The notes under the pieces are model-generated. The model was not told the origin of the DNA. It did not search any database and saw only the letters and a program-made list of their open reading frames with translations. From Anthopleura xanthogrammica (lineage: Eukaryota > Cnidaria > Anthozoa > Actiniaria > Actiniidae): 64,000 nt of DNA. Position numbers and translations under genes: made by a program. Shown piece by piece: positions 35,058 to 48,300 of the stretch (its first letter is position 1; every line of letters starts with the position of its first letter). The stretch spans positions 23,690,617 to 23,754,616 of the forward strand of contig OZ025207.1 in the NCBI GenBank assembly GCA_964019055.1, written 5' to 3'.

Positions 35058-35068
35058 ATTATTATTAT
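34746..35068 (+). mobile_element. tRNA-derived SINE with (ATT)n tail, S2 copy
   Basis: The head has an A-box-like 'tggtcgagtggtcagagc' and B-box-like 'gggtttgagtccc', resembling a Leu/Ser-type tRNA. The body ends in a hairpin (gcgcattgag with gatgcgc) and an (ATT)n tail at about 34998-35068. Also in S3 at 50156-50460. In S1 only the first bases remain. Confidence 0.75.
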
Positions 35069-35183
35069 CATGTCGAGTTCACTCAAGATCACAATGGAAA
35101 TGGAAATACGTTTGCTATTTTTTCGAAAGCAGAATTTTAAAAATCTTTATTAATTTAAAAATTTTTTAAATCTTTATTCTTAG

Positions 35184-35370
35184 TTTACAAAATGTATAAT
35201 AAAACAATTATTGAATTCGGTTTTCGCATGATATCGTAAATATCAAGACCTCAGCTTGGCCGTTTTATCCGCCTCAGCTTACGGCTTTGGCAGATAACAC
35301 AGCCTTGGTCTTGATAATGTACGATATCGTGCTCAACCTCATCCAATAATTGTTTATTATTATACATTTT
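35184..35370. mobile_element. foldback element with ttgtttattatt arms, S2 copy
   Basis: Same nested inverted repeat as at 14874-15060. A truncated second copy follows at about 35550-35640. Confidence 0.7.
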
Positions 35371-36326
35371 ACTCACTATCTCACTTCTGATTGGCCAAGA
35401 GCCCTCAGCCAATCCCTCATGTTGTGCGAACTCGACATGATAAATGTATTATCTGTAGGTTTTATCATGTCGAGTTCACTCAAGGTCACAATGGAAATGG
35501 AAATACGTTCGCTATTTTTTCGAAAGCAGAATTAAATCTTTATTCTTAGTTTACAAAATGTATAATAAAACAATTATTGAATTCGGTTTTCGCATGATAT
35601 CGTAAATATCAAGACCTCGGCCGTTTTATCCGCCTCAGCCTTTATTATTGGTTAAAATTGATCATGTGATTTATCTGACGACATCAAACTGGAAGGCAGA
35701 GCATTATTGATAATATATTAAACGTAAACATTGCGTGCCGGTTATTGAAAGATTTAGTTGGTAAGAAGACGAAAATATCTTAACATGATCAATAATCAAT
35801 GTAGTTTAAGAAATATATTATATATAATATATTATACCGGTTATGGTCTTTTACATTCGCTCTAACATCTAGTCAAACTATAATTCGAAATAAATATTAT
35901 AATATTGACATTTTGTCAGACATGTCTTATGAGACAGTTTTTAACATTTTTAACATTTTATGAGATAAAACTCGAAAAGCGTGTTTTTTTCTTCTTCAAA
36001 ACTTGTACTTACAACTTTGTCTTGAAATTATATTGAAACTTGTCGACAGAAACCTTGGCCGCTTACGTCTCTTCATGTTACTGTTACAACTGACTATGTA
36101 AATTCTCGATTAAAATTCTGAAGCCTCGGGGGACAGACCATCACATGTTCTTAATGAACAGAATATTTCATTGTATTTCTGTTATTTCAAAGCTAAAAAA
36201 ATATGTCGTATATTACTTTTATTCAAAGATTCATTTTCTCTTGGGAGGGGAACAAAAAAAAAAACAACGTAGCAAACAAATGTATACAAACAATGATCTC
36301 GTGAGTATGACTTTATATTCTAAATC

Positions 36327-36423
36327 GGTTAGAGAATAAACCCTCGTGCTTTATGGGATTTAAAGCTCCTCGCAATGCTCGGAGCTCTAAATCCCATAAA
36401 GCACTCGCGTTTATTCTCTAACC
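36327..36423. mobile_element. 97-bp palindromic element, S2 copy
   Basis: Same sequence as 16012-16108. Confidence 0.8.
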
Positions 36424-36547
36424 CTTACTTAGTAGACGTCACAGTCATTAACATAGCATAACTCAAATCAAGAAATATTTCACCATTCAACTATTTACTT
36501 CATGTAGAATCAGTATTGAAGGCATTGGAAAAAAGGTTATGTGCACT

Positions 36548-36883
36548 TTAACACTCATTCACAACAATAACAATACATTTTCCAATCCAGAAATTGATTG
36601 AAGACGGCGACATTTTAGGCCAATTAACATCAAGGTTTTTGATTTCTTCAAGCGAGATGTTTTTAAAGCTCGTTGATTCCGGATCCATGGCGGCAATTTT
36701 GTTCTTTCTTGCTTCCCGCCATTGTTCAAATATATTCACGACCCATTTGTTCTTGTACCGTGTGGCAAGTGGTACTGCATTTTTTAGTGCTTGTTCTTCC
36801 TCGTCCTTGTTTTTGGCTTTTCGAAAGCGTTTTAACGGTTGAAAAATCTCCTCGTCCTTGCTCGAAGTTATGTTGTAAACTCG
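36548..36883 (-). pseudogene. ZMYM/QRICH1-like exon, S2 copy
   Basis: Same 111-codon frame and acceptor as in S1, with substitutions (for example WIGKC for WIGKF, and KDEE for KDKE). The frame is still open. No flanking exons recognised. Confidence 0.5.
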
Positions 36884-36899
36884 CTGACGTTGACAAAAT

Positions 36900-39800
36900 C
36901 TAAACTTGAATTTGTTTTTTCATTCGAGAAACAAAGCGTTTTGTTAAATTCCTGGAAGGTGATGATGAATAGGCTTCTCAATCCGAAACAAGTCCTCTCC
37001 CAATAGTGAGTGAGAATAAAAATCACTATTACAATACAATACAATACAATACTTTTATTCACATTTCCAATTAGCAAGTTTATATATATATTTATATATT
37101 TACATGTTTGCATATTTTGCTTATATATATATATTTTTCCAGTACTAATTTTGTTTTTGTTTTTTTTAAGCAGAAATATAATTATGTTTTTCGAAATGTT
37201 TAGTATCTAAATTAACAGTTAGGTTTTCTAGTTAGATACTAACATTATGAGTTACATTTAGATGAGCTAGTACACACAACAATAAATATATCAATTTACA
37301 TAAATTTATAAAGAACGAAGGAAGTATAGACCTTGAATTTTAAGTAAGATTAGGAGTGTTGAGAAATATTTGATTAAGTTATTTTACCATAGGCTTTAAA
37401 TTTCTTTCGAGGAATTTTGGAGTTCTAACAAAAATATTTTTAGTTTCTTAGCAAAGAACTGATGAGTATTAATTTGTTTCAGTCCTATTGTTGAGCTAGT
37501 TAAAATTACAAAGTCCCAAAGGGCTGAAAACAAAGAATGTTTACTTTCCATAAAATAAACAGACTTTGAATTCAATACATATAGCCTCCCGAATAATTAA
37601 TGAGTATGAGATGTATTTCCAAAGCCTCCAATTTGGACTGAAAAGTCCTCATTGTCGGCTTTGAAATATTACTTCATTCATTGTAAATTTTCAAACGGTT
37701 CAAAAACCCTCATAACCACAATCTTGTTCCAACATTTCAGCGCTAAAATGTTCCTCAACTACCAAACAACATTTGTAGAGACTTTATTCAAAAGCATGAC
37801 GAGAAATTATGGACACGCACGCGCAGTAGATGCCCTGAGTTTGCAAAACAAAATAATCGATCAGCGTATAGACTTTGTATGGGATAAAAGTCAAAAAAGA
37901 TATTATCTCATATAATTGTGTCCAGGAATTTCCAAAATGTTCTATCTGATCTTGCTTGTAGACACCGAGAGCAAACTGTCAAACTCATAGATAGGATATA
38001 TCCTTGTTTATTCTTTGCGGTATGAGCACAAATTCTCCGAAGTTGAATCAAGAAGGCGTTATAGGGCGATGATGCACACCAGCATCATTGAAGAAGTAAA
38101 TAACGCCATTTTTCAAAAGAAAACAAACAGATTTGAAAGATGTCCTATCTCCTCCAGCTTGCCAAGTCGTTGCACTTCTTAGTTTAATGTACCAAAAATT
38201 CCAACAACAAATATCCGTTGCGGTATAAGGCTTTACCTTTGAAGGGTTTTGAAGAACGCGCATCGCTGGAGATAATTAATTCAATATAAACAATACTTTT
38301 AACAATACATAATTTTCTCCAGCAATGTGCGATGCGTGACTTTAAAAAAAAATATCTCAAAAGTTTGGATAGGATAAGCTGTAAAAATTTCCCCACATTC
38401 TAGATATAGCTATGATCGATGGATGTAGGAAGTTTAAAGAAACAACTTGGCGCTGTTTGAAAGAGTTCGACGAAATTGTGATTTTGGGAAAAACTCTCAA
38501 TTCGATGTATCTAACGGACTTTAGTAAATAAATATTTATTCAATGAGTTATACAAGCAGTACCTAAAAACAGATATTTCAAAAATTCAAGGCAATTTAAT
38601 AAATGGTGATTTTTCTACAGCCCAATATTTTGTATGCCTCAAATTTTAGGTTCCATTTTAGATGGTCGTCAAAACTTTTTTCCTGCCCAAAATTTGCAAT
38701 TGAAATTTGTGCACAAGCTGTACCTGGAATAGGAGATAAGATTCTGAAACTTTCAGAAAAATCGTATTCGAAGATGTGGAGAAAAAAGCCAAGGACTAAA
38801 AATATATTTGTTTGAATTTCCGCCGTCATAAGTCCTCCACTTATGAAAATATGAACATAAGGTACGCTTATAAAATTTAGGATATTCAAATTACAATATA
38901 TGAAAAATTCAGTTAAATTGACGCTATAGTTTATCTAAGCGAGAGAGAATAAAGTTGAGCAAAATTCGCACTGAATTAGTTGGAAGTCCGAACTAGACCT
39001 TCTTGTTTACAAAGCAGCATAATGTCAGCAGCCAATCATACGCCACGATTCGTGAACATGATTGACGGCTAATTTTGTCATGAATAATAATCTCCGCCCA
39101 TTGATGTCCAAAATTTCTCGCCATGCATAAAGCAATTTAAGTCGATCCTCCTGAAAGCATATTTTCAAACCATATATGATCACTCAAGTTCAAGTTCAAG
39201 TTCAAGTTTTATTACACACATATAAATATTACAGAAAATAACAATACAGAAAAATTAGTTTGTATTTACAAAGTCACTGAAGCCCATAACGTCACATCCC
39301 ACTAACTCTACGCTTGGGCTGCCTGTGAGCTGACGACCGGAAAAAAAAAATTCAGTTGGGGTTGCCAAACGACCACGAAAGTTATACTCCATACGTAAAA
39401 CCAAACTACGGCAAAATATTTCTATACCAAACGATAAAAGTCAGGCCAAAAAGCAGTTCTTTTGTAGAATTATTTAGAGAATAAAAACATGGACGTCCAC
39501 TTGGCAAGTTTGCCTTGAATAGCATTTCAATCTCCTGAGAATAGACCATTTTCGAGCAGCGTCAATAGTGCGCGCGATCTTGCCCGAAAATGCCTCTTTT
39601 TCATGCCTGCGCCTGGGATATTTTTGAAAGCGCTCGCGTATCTCGAAAATGGTCTATTGGAACCTGTTGTTTTGTCCTCCAAATTGAGCTGCATTTCCGA
39701 CGTGCTGCATGAAGGGGTCTTAGCTTGCTATCAATAGACGTCATTTTATATTTTTTTAGCAGGAATTTGAACAAAGAATGCTTGTATTTCATTGTTGTTG

Positions 39801-40530
39801 TAAAATAGTTGTAGTCAGGTCATGCTTTCAGCATACATAAGTGTTGTGCATTGGTATGCCGCCCGACTCGTTGTTGACTATACAACAATGAAATACATAT
39901 TTTGTTGAAATTCTTAAGATGTTCAAATTCTGTACAATCCTTGATCTCACCTATTGTTCTTAAAGTGCACGAAGTCGAAAATAGTGGTAAAGCAAAAAGG
40001 TCTATTCAATGTTTTCGCATACTCAGTTCTATGCACAGGCGTTTAAATGCCAAACGAGCTTTTACACGCATTATTTGATAAAACCAGCCAGCTTCGCATC
40101 GAAAACCCCGTGCATGGAAGTATGCAAATACATGAAATGTGGTCCGGCATAGCTGCATTAACGTGAGGCGAAGAACTTCATGCATAAATATTAAGAAAGG
40201 CCTATAACAGTGCCTTCAAAAATGTTTATCGATAGACGTTAAAACAGCTCAATTTGGAGCACAAAAATGAATTTCAATCTCCTTAGAATTGGAAACCTAT
40301 TGTTTTGTCCTCCAAACTGAGCTGTATATAACCAAATATTAATGGTTTAAGTTACCATTTTAAAAATGGTTAATTCTACCAATTAGTAAATGGTCATTAC
40401 AACCATTACAACCAGTCATTACCACATATCCACTTTTCAACCAATTTTTTAAGGTTGTTTCAAACAACCCATTTTTACAGTACGTATTCCGACGTGCTGC
40501 AAGAGGGTCTATACTCTGCATGCAATCATA
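36900..40530. other. spacer S2, right part: non-coding
   Basis: Follows S1 (16590-20205) at a nearly constant offset, with only scattered differences and a T-rich insertion near 37150. Contains the (CAAGTT)4 microsatellite at 39184-39207. No supported gene. Confidence 0.6.
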
Positions 40531-40700
40531 GACCTTTCTTCCAGAATTCACTTGCATGGTGACCACAAAACAATGGTTTCAAGTCAAGGTTGGACTTGAT
40601 GTGTTCATACATCTAGTGTATTATTTGATCAAGCTCAACCTCAACTTGGAGCCATTGTTTTGTGGTCACTATGCAAGTGAACTCGAATTCGGGAAAGGTC
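40531..40700. mobile_element. 170-bp foldback element downstream of gene C
   Basis: Copy of 20206-20375 at an exact 20325-base offset. Confidence 0.8.
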
Positions 40701-41156
40701 TGAGTTCATTTAATTTTCAGTACGCTCTATCATTGTCGTTCTTAACGGAATTTCGCTCTCCATGCATTAATCAATTTCTTTGTCATCATCGCATTTTCTT
40801 GCATTAGGAACTGTCTTTTTGACTCCAGATATGAGGCCACATTTTGAGGAAGTTTCGGTTCTCTCCACATCTTCTGCGTATTTTTTCTGGCTCTCGGTGC
40901 TAATGTTTCTAGATTTTTAGCTGACAAAAAGGCTTCCAGACTTTGACAGACAGTTGGAGTCAGAGCAAAATAATTACGTTTTTAAAACTTGTGCGACGAG
41001 CACTAGATATCCGTCATGGATGATGGGAAGGATTTATCAGGCGCAAAGAGTCTTTTGGTGAGATATTTACTAGCTAGTTTAGGTTGTGCATCGGCATTTA
41101 TTTGACTTAAGAAGGTTAAAGATGTTCTTTGAGGTACCGATATTGTAGTATGGAGT

Positions 41157-42555
41157 TTAGTTTAACTTGTATCCAATCCACCAGTTTGTCGTGGAGCTTG
41201 AAGATGACGAACACTTATGTTTGTTGGATACAGAACCATATCCTCCAAATGTTTCGTAATTCGAATAACCGGAGCAGCCACTAAATACGCAGTCTGGGGT
41301 GGAAAAGCAAGGAGAAAAATATGGATGATATCTTTTAGTTTCAAAAAGGGTTTTACAATTTTCAGTGCAGGTTGTTCCTTCAAGTCTTAGAAAACCAATG
41401 TTATTAAAACATTTCGAAGGGACTGACTGCATAATATCTACTGTCATCATGTCGACTCGAACATAGTCAGTAGTTGATATGTTAGCCGAGTCGAAGTTAC
41501 AAGTAGCACGCCAGTGTGTTGCGATGGTCCTGATGTGTGTCATGTCTTCAAGTAACAGCCGATAGTCGATCCAGTTTGGACTCGATTCACTGACAGGATG
41601 GTTTTCATAGAACTTCCTGTTCAAATATCCCACTTTCTTCGAATACTCAAAAGATTCCACGAGCGTCCAGACGTAGTTCGGCTCGGATGTAAAGTCACAG
41701 TAGACTTTAAACTGGCTGGTAAAAGATAGTCTGGTAATCGTGTAAATACCTGAACTACGATTTCCAGGAATTCCTACACATGACACTATGTACTGACAGT
41801 ATCTGCCTTGAACACCCAATGAACAGATGCACTTGAACTTGCGTCTGACGTCATCACAAGTATCTACGCATGTTCCACCGTTCATGCAGGGATTGGTGTG
41901 ACAGCAGCCGTTACGGCAACCCCCTGAACAATTTATGCTATTGTACTATGAGTAGATAGAGAAAGAAAAGGAAAGTTAAAAGTAAGGAAGGAAGATGTAT
42001 AAAGTTGGTGAACTCAGCCAGCCAATCAGCCAACCAAGCCAACCCGCAGTCGATCAACCAGTCCACCGGCAGTCAGCTTGCAAACTAGTCAAGCAGCCAA
42101 CCCGCCAACCAGCAACCCGGCCAACCACTGAGGCAACCAGTCAACCAGTCAACCAGCTAAATAATTTCAATCACTCATGATGTAAATAGCGAAACTGAAT
42201 TCACTTGCTAATTAAATAACAATGCTCCAGATACCTTATTTTTAAAGTGTTGTTTCAGTACATAGTACATGTACCCAATCCTTGAAGTAGTATTTTTATC
42301 CTCGTCCAGCAACTCGCATCGAGTGCCAAAAACCTGGAAAGACAGGCATTTACAGTCATGTACACAGTAGCCGAAGCACTGTTGAACATACGTGATGGTT
42401 AGGTTCTTGTATGAATGGCCGATTATCGCTTTGTTATTGTCGTAGTCTTCGGACTTAAACCTTCCAGAGTACTGTGTGAAAGGACATGATGTTGCTAACA
42501 AAGCTGTAGGGAGGATCTTCAGTAGGAATATTATGTAGTAGGCAACTGCCGCCAT
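41157..42555 (-). CDS. PAN/apple-EGF-fibrinogen-like secreted protein, copy C
   Basis: Exons 42555-42235 and 41945-41157, giving 369 aa. The translated protein is the same as copy B throughout, and the offset from B is a constant 20325 bases across exons, intron and 3' flank. Domain order is signal peptide, PAN/apple, EGF-like and fibrinogen-C-like, with the ending [11 protein letters not shown]. The AATAAA downstream is kept (41102-41097). Its 5' side carries the longest minisatellite of the array, which is the main visible difference from B and could affect expression. Identity this high points to very recent duplication or gene conversion. Confidence 0.85.
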
Positions 42556-42637
42556 GTTGGGGAAAGTATCTATCTGAAAATACAGGGAAAACACATTCCA
42601 TGAGATTACTTTTAGATTAATATTGTGGGGGCATAAA

Positions 42638-44676
42638 TGACCGTGTGACCGTGTGACCGTGTGACCGTGTGACCGTGTGACCGTGTGACCGTGTGACCGT
42701 GTGACCGTGTGACCGTGTGACCGTGTGACCGTGTGACCGTGTGACCGTGTGACCGTGTGACCGTGTGACCGTGTGACCGTGTGACCGTGTGACCGTGTGA
42801 CCGTGTGACCGTGTGACCGTGTGACCGTGTGACCGTGTGACCGTGTGACCGTGTGACCGTGTGACCGTGTGACCGTGTGACCGTGTGACCGTGTGACCGT
42901 GTGACCGTGTGACCGTGTGACCGTGTGACCGTGTGACCGTGTGACCGTGTGACCGTGTGACCGTGTGACCGTGTGACCGTGTGACCGTGTGACCGTGTGA
43001 CCGTGTGACCGTGTGACCGTGTGACCGTGTGACCGTGTGACCGTGTGACCGTGTGACCGTGTGACCGTGTGACCGTGTGACCGTGTGACCGTGTGACCGT
43101 GTGACCGTGTGACCGTGTGACCGTGTGACCGTGTGACCGTGTGACCGTGTGACCGTGTGACCGTGTGACCGTGTGACCGTGTGACCGTGTGACCGTGTGA
43201 CCGTGTGACCGTGTGACCGTGTGACCGTGTGACCGTGTGACCGTGTGACCGTGTGACCGTGTGACCGTGTGACCGTGTGACCGTGTGACCGTGTGACCGT
43301 GTGACCGTGTGACCGTGTGACCGTGTGACCGTGTGACCGTGTGACCGTGTGACCGTGTGACCGTGTGACCGTGTGACCGTGTGACCGTGTGACCGTGTGA
43401 CCGTGTGACCGTGTGACCGTGTGACCGTGTGACCGTGTGACCGTGTGACCGTGTGACCGTGTGACCGTGTGACCGTGTGACCGTGTGACCGTGTGACCGT
43501 GTGACCGTGTGACCGTGTGACCGTGTGACCGTGTGACCGTGTGACCGTGTGACCGTGTGACCGTGTGACCGTGTGACCGTGTGACCGTGTGACCGTGTGA
43601 CCGTGTGACCGTGTGACCGTGTGACCGTGTGACCGTGTGACCGTGTGACCGTGTGACCGTGTGACCGTGTGACCGTGTGACCGTGTGACCGTGTGACCGT
43701 GTGACCGTGTGACCGTGTGACCGTGTGACCGTGTGACCGTGTGACCGTGTGACCGTGTGACCGTGTGACCGTGTGACCGTGTGACCGTGTGACCGTGTGA
43801 CCGTGTGACCGTGTGACCGTGTGACCGTGTGACCGTGTGACCGTGTGACCGTGTGACCGTGTGACCGTGTGACCGTGTGACCGTGTGACCGTGTGACCGT
43901 GTGACCGTGTGACCGTGTGACCGTGTGACCGTGTGACCGTGTGACCGTGTGACCGTGTGACCGTGTGACCGTGTGACCGTGTGACCGTGTGACCGTGTGA
44001 CCGTGTGACCGTGTGACCGTGTGACCGTGTGACCGTGTGACCGTGTGACCGTGTGACCGTGTGACCGTGTGACCGTGTGACCGTGTGACCGTGTGACCGT
44101 GTGACCGTGTGACCGTGTGACCGTGTGACCGTGTGACCGTGTGACCGTGTGACCGTGTGACCGTGTGACCGTGTGACCGTGTGACCGTGTGACCGTGTGA
44201 CCGTGTGACCGTGTGACCGTGTGACCGTGTGACCGTGTGACCGTGTGACCGTGTGACCGTGTGACCGTGTGACCGTGTGACCGTGTGACCGTGTGACCGT
44301 GTGACCGTGTGACCGTGTGACCGTGTGACCGTGTGACCGTGTGACCGTGTGACCGTGTGACCGTGTGACCGTGTGACCGTGTGACCGTGTGACCGTGTGA
44401 CCGTGTGACCGTGTGACCGTGTGACCGTGTGACCGTGTGACCGTGTGACCGTGTGACCGTGTGACCGTGTGACCGTGTGACCGTGTGACCGTGTGACCGT
44501 GTGACCGTGTGACCGTGTGACCGTGTGACCGTGTGACCGTGTGACCGTGTGACCGTGTGACCGTGTGACCGTGTGACCGTGTGACCGTGTGACCGTGTGA
44601 CCGTGTGACCGTGTGACCGTGTGACCGTGTGACCGTGTGACCGTGTGACCGTGTGACCGTGTGACCGTGTGACCGT
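42638..44676 (-). repeat. 8-bp minisatellite, about 255 copies, upstream of gene C
   Basis: Perfect 'tgaccgtg' array of 2039 bp, the longest of the four. It starts 83 bp upstream of the gene C ATG. Confidence 0.97.
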
Positions 44677-44776
44677 TTACAACATGAGCGCCCGTGTTGT
44701 ATCGGCTATACGATCACGAGCCAGACGCGAGTGATTGTATGGCCGATACAACACGGACGCGAATGTTGTAAACGGT
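44672..44776. mobile_element. 105-bp foldback element beside minisatellite C
   Basis: Same as 23099-23203. Confidence 0.75.
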
Positions 44777-45000
44777 TTATTATATTTATTTTTCATAACG
44801 ATACTGATTTCTGAAGAATGTATTTCAAAAGCAGTGTTATTTAGGAAAATATAGTTTGATGTTTAAAGGAGCATCGTACAATGTTTTCTGACGCCACACA
44901 TTGTTTGGTACGGGCTTCCCACATTGATTATTGTGTTTAGGTTGACAAAGCATTTTTTTAAATAGACCAAATGGGCTAACGCGTTGCTACATAGGCGGGG

Positions 45001-45360
45001 ACGAAGGGGCCTGGGTGCTAGGCCCCCATTTTAAATTAAGGGGGTGGCTGTGCCCCCTCACCGTTTTGGGGAAAGTTGTAATAGATAGAGCTTTCTCGAT
45101 AGCCGCACCTAAGATATGGAACACTTTAACAACTGACTTAAGAACTATTGATTCCTTGATCGCTTTTATATCCAGCATTAAGACTTATTTATTTAAGAAA
45201 GCTTATCCATGACAACAAAATATTATTATTATTATTTTTGATTTTCTTTTCATTTTATATAGCTTTGCTACCTGATCTAAGAACTATCGATTTCTTTGAA
45301 CGTTTTTAAGTTCAGCATTAAGATTGATTTATTTAAGAAAGCTTACCCATGATAATAATG
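45001..45360 (+). mobile_element. LINE fragment: reverse transcriptase C-terminus, S3 copy
   Basis: Same C-terminal frame as the S2 copy, ending IKTYLFKKAYP. Confidence 0.7.
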
Positions 45361-48300
45361 TCTCATTATTTTAAATATCTATTTATACAAAGATTTATAG
45401 ACATACTAACATATTTCATTAACTTTTATTTAAATAAATTAAATACCTAATCTCTAAATTTTATGAAAATGATTGTAAATAGAAAAGTTTCAATTTTACC
45501 ATGTAAATATGTAATTCTATACACCGTATTTCTGTAAACGCATCGAGGCTCTGCAAAATGCGTTCCAAAAGCTGTAATTATTATCATTCTATTATTAATA
45601 CCACAATTGTTGCGGGATTTGCTCACTTTGTTTTATTTACTTCTGCGATTTTAGCGTTCTCATTTTTTTTTGGTGCTTCGGCGAAATTTTGGCTATTATA
45701 ACTGCCCCACTTCAGTTTCAGTTCCTTCTGCCCTCCCAGTGTTATGTAAGTTTTGACCCCATTCAAAACCTTTGGAAATAAAAACTTTTGTTTCAAAACA
45801 TTTTCACTTCATATCGAAATACAAAAGACTCCCGCTGATGCATAGCACCATGTTAATTAGCCGATTTGGACTATTCCTTTATTTATTTATTCTTTTTTTA
45901 CAGCCATTCTTAAAATGTTTAACATTCTGGTCTTCAAAGTCAAAAATTTAAAAGGCGAACTTCATCAACTTTCAAAAGTTTGCTCTCTTCGCTATAAATA
46001 GTATATTGCTACTTTATTCACTACAAAATGTGGCTCACTTCAAAATAAATTTATCCTGAAATACGAAAAGTGCCAAGGCCAAAATAAATTTCGAAACTCA
46101 GTTCTAACGTAAAATGTTCAAATTTTAACCTAAAAAATGTGGGTATATAAAGGTTTTTACTATCGAGTTACACTCGAAAACTGACCTTACAGTGTAGCTC
46201 CCGCGCGGGCCGAATGTGTTAATCATATTTGATGAAGTTAAGAAATAAATATATAAGTAAAATGAAAGGAAACATGTTTACTAGTAGTTTCAAGAACAAA
46301 ATGTTCATAACAATGTATACATTTTGCCTCATTAGCATACTCCGGTATTACACTTATAACATCAAATCCGTTCTGAATATCGAAAGAGCATGGTATAATT
46401 AGCTAACTTTTAAAATTTTAAATTAGCTTGACACAAAATAGATTTTGCGTGAAGCGGGTTTCAAAATATTTAATTTTTACAGAGAATGTATAAGCTTATT
46501 AGCGTTTTCGTCACCCAGTAACTTTGGAAGCTGATATCTCGGAAAGTATTGCATGTTAAGAGCTAAACCTTTCGTAGATTACTTATATCAATGAGATATT
46601 TTAAGTTTTGGGTTAATTTTGTATTTTTCTTGACTTCAAACCTTATGCTAATGAGCAAAGTATTGTAAACAAAAATTTGCCTAAAGGGCTGTTAAATGTG
46701 ACGTCGCTTGTATAGAAAAACAACTTCTGTGTCCAAAACGAAAAGCAGTTTTATAAAGATTTTTCTTATTTTTTCTTCATAACAGGATTGGTTGTCCAAA
46801 GTTCTAACTGTTTCAGATGAAGGTAAATTCATTTTTTGCTTTATCTTAGCGGTTTTTGTGAGCAGTTGGACCCGGAAATACGTCACAGCTTAACAGCTAT
46901 ATTAATATCATTCATATCTAAAAATGGAATCTTTCGTGTTGTATAAAAACTTCAAAGAGAGTACCAAATTTAACAAACAATTGACCAAAAAAAATATCGA
47001 ATAAAAAAAACCTTTTTTAATTTTACTTGGTTGAGAATTCCGCATAAGTAACACGCTTAGTATAGCGTATAATACGAAGAACGATCAAAACAGGAAACCA
47101 AGATTAATTCATGCTTGTTTACAGAAACTGGCGCATTTAGAAATAGCGTGATTCAATTTATTCCAGTGAAAATAAAAATTATCATCATTACATGATTTTG
47201 ATAGTAAATGTAAATCGTTTGAACTATTACTTGGCTGCTAACTTATATTTTTCAAACAAATTGATCAATTTTTGCCGATTAATAAGTTGATTAAGACGGC
47301 GAAAGGCGTAAGCACTTTCCAAAGTCGCTTTTAAGGATAAATTAATCTTGAATTGAGCCACTTTTTCTCTCCGAAAAAAAATCAAGAAATACGTTGTCTT
47401 TAAAAACGCTTTACGATAGGAAAATGAGTTTCCTTTTTTCGTGCATGAAGAGATCGAATAGTATTTTGAACCACTGCAGTAAATAAAGCAGCGAAATACT
47501 ATTTATAACGAAGAGTGTAAGCGTCTTAAAGTTGATGAAAAATTCGCCCTTTTAATTTAACTGTTGACGCCGAAAACCAAAATAGTGAAAGTTTCTAAAT
47601 GGCGTTAAAGCTCTACCACTAAAAATAACTTTCTGTTTTTTTTAAAGAAACATTTTAGGAAAATTTTAATTATTTTTTTTGTATTCAATTCTCCTTTTAT
47701 ATTATATGTAACATGCACGGCTCTCAGGAAGAGCATTTATTTTTGTAGATGATGTAGATACCATGTTTAGATAAAGTTTATTATATAAGAAATAATTCAA
47801 AGGAATTTTTTAAAAAGGATTTGATTTGAATAATCTAAATAAATTTTAAATAATGTTTAAAGAAAATATCCTGAGAAAATTACATCCATAGCTTTAAAGT
47901 TTGCGAGTTATGAATTATTTAATTTGTGCAAAGCTTGGATTGAAATTTTCTTTCGAAAACTTGTCAAGATGGTCAGTAATATTCAAATTTCATTATCTCC
48001 AAAACGAGCTCGATAAACCTCATATTTCTTTCTTTACTTTCACACAACGTTATATTTTGAGTAAAATGAGCTTTCATAAGAAGTTTTGTATTTACATTTT
48101 GCAAAAGTAGTCACCTGTCAACCTTCGCTGGGTACTCTTGGTTCAAAATTGTTTTCGTATGCGCGTCTGGTTACCGAAATATTTTTCAAACTCAAATTAG
48201 GCAAAAGAAAGAATCATTAAGTCCAAAATTTCTGATTGCATCATTGCCATTTCTTGGTTATGTGTCAATCATTCCCAGCACGTACATGGCTTTAAAAAAA

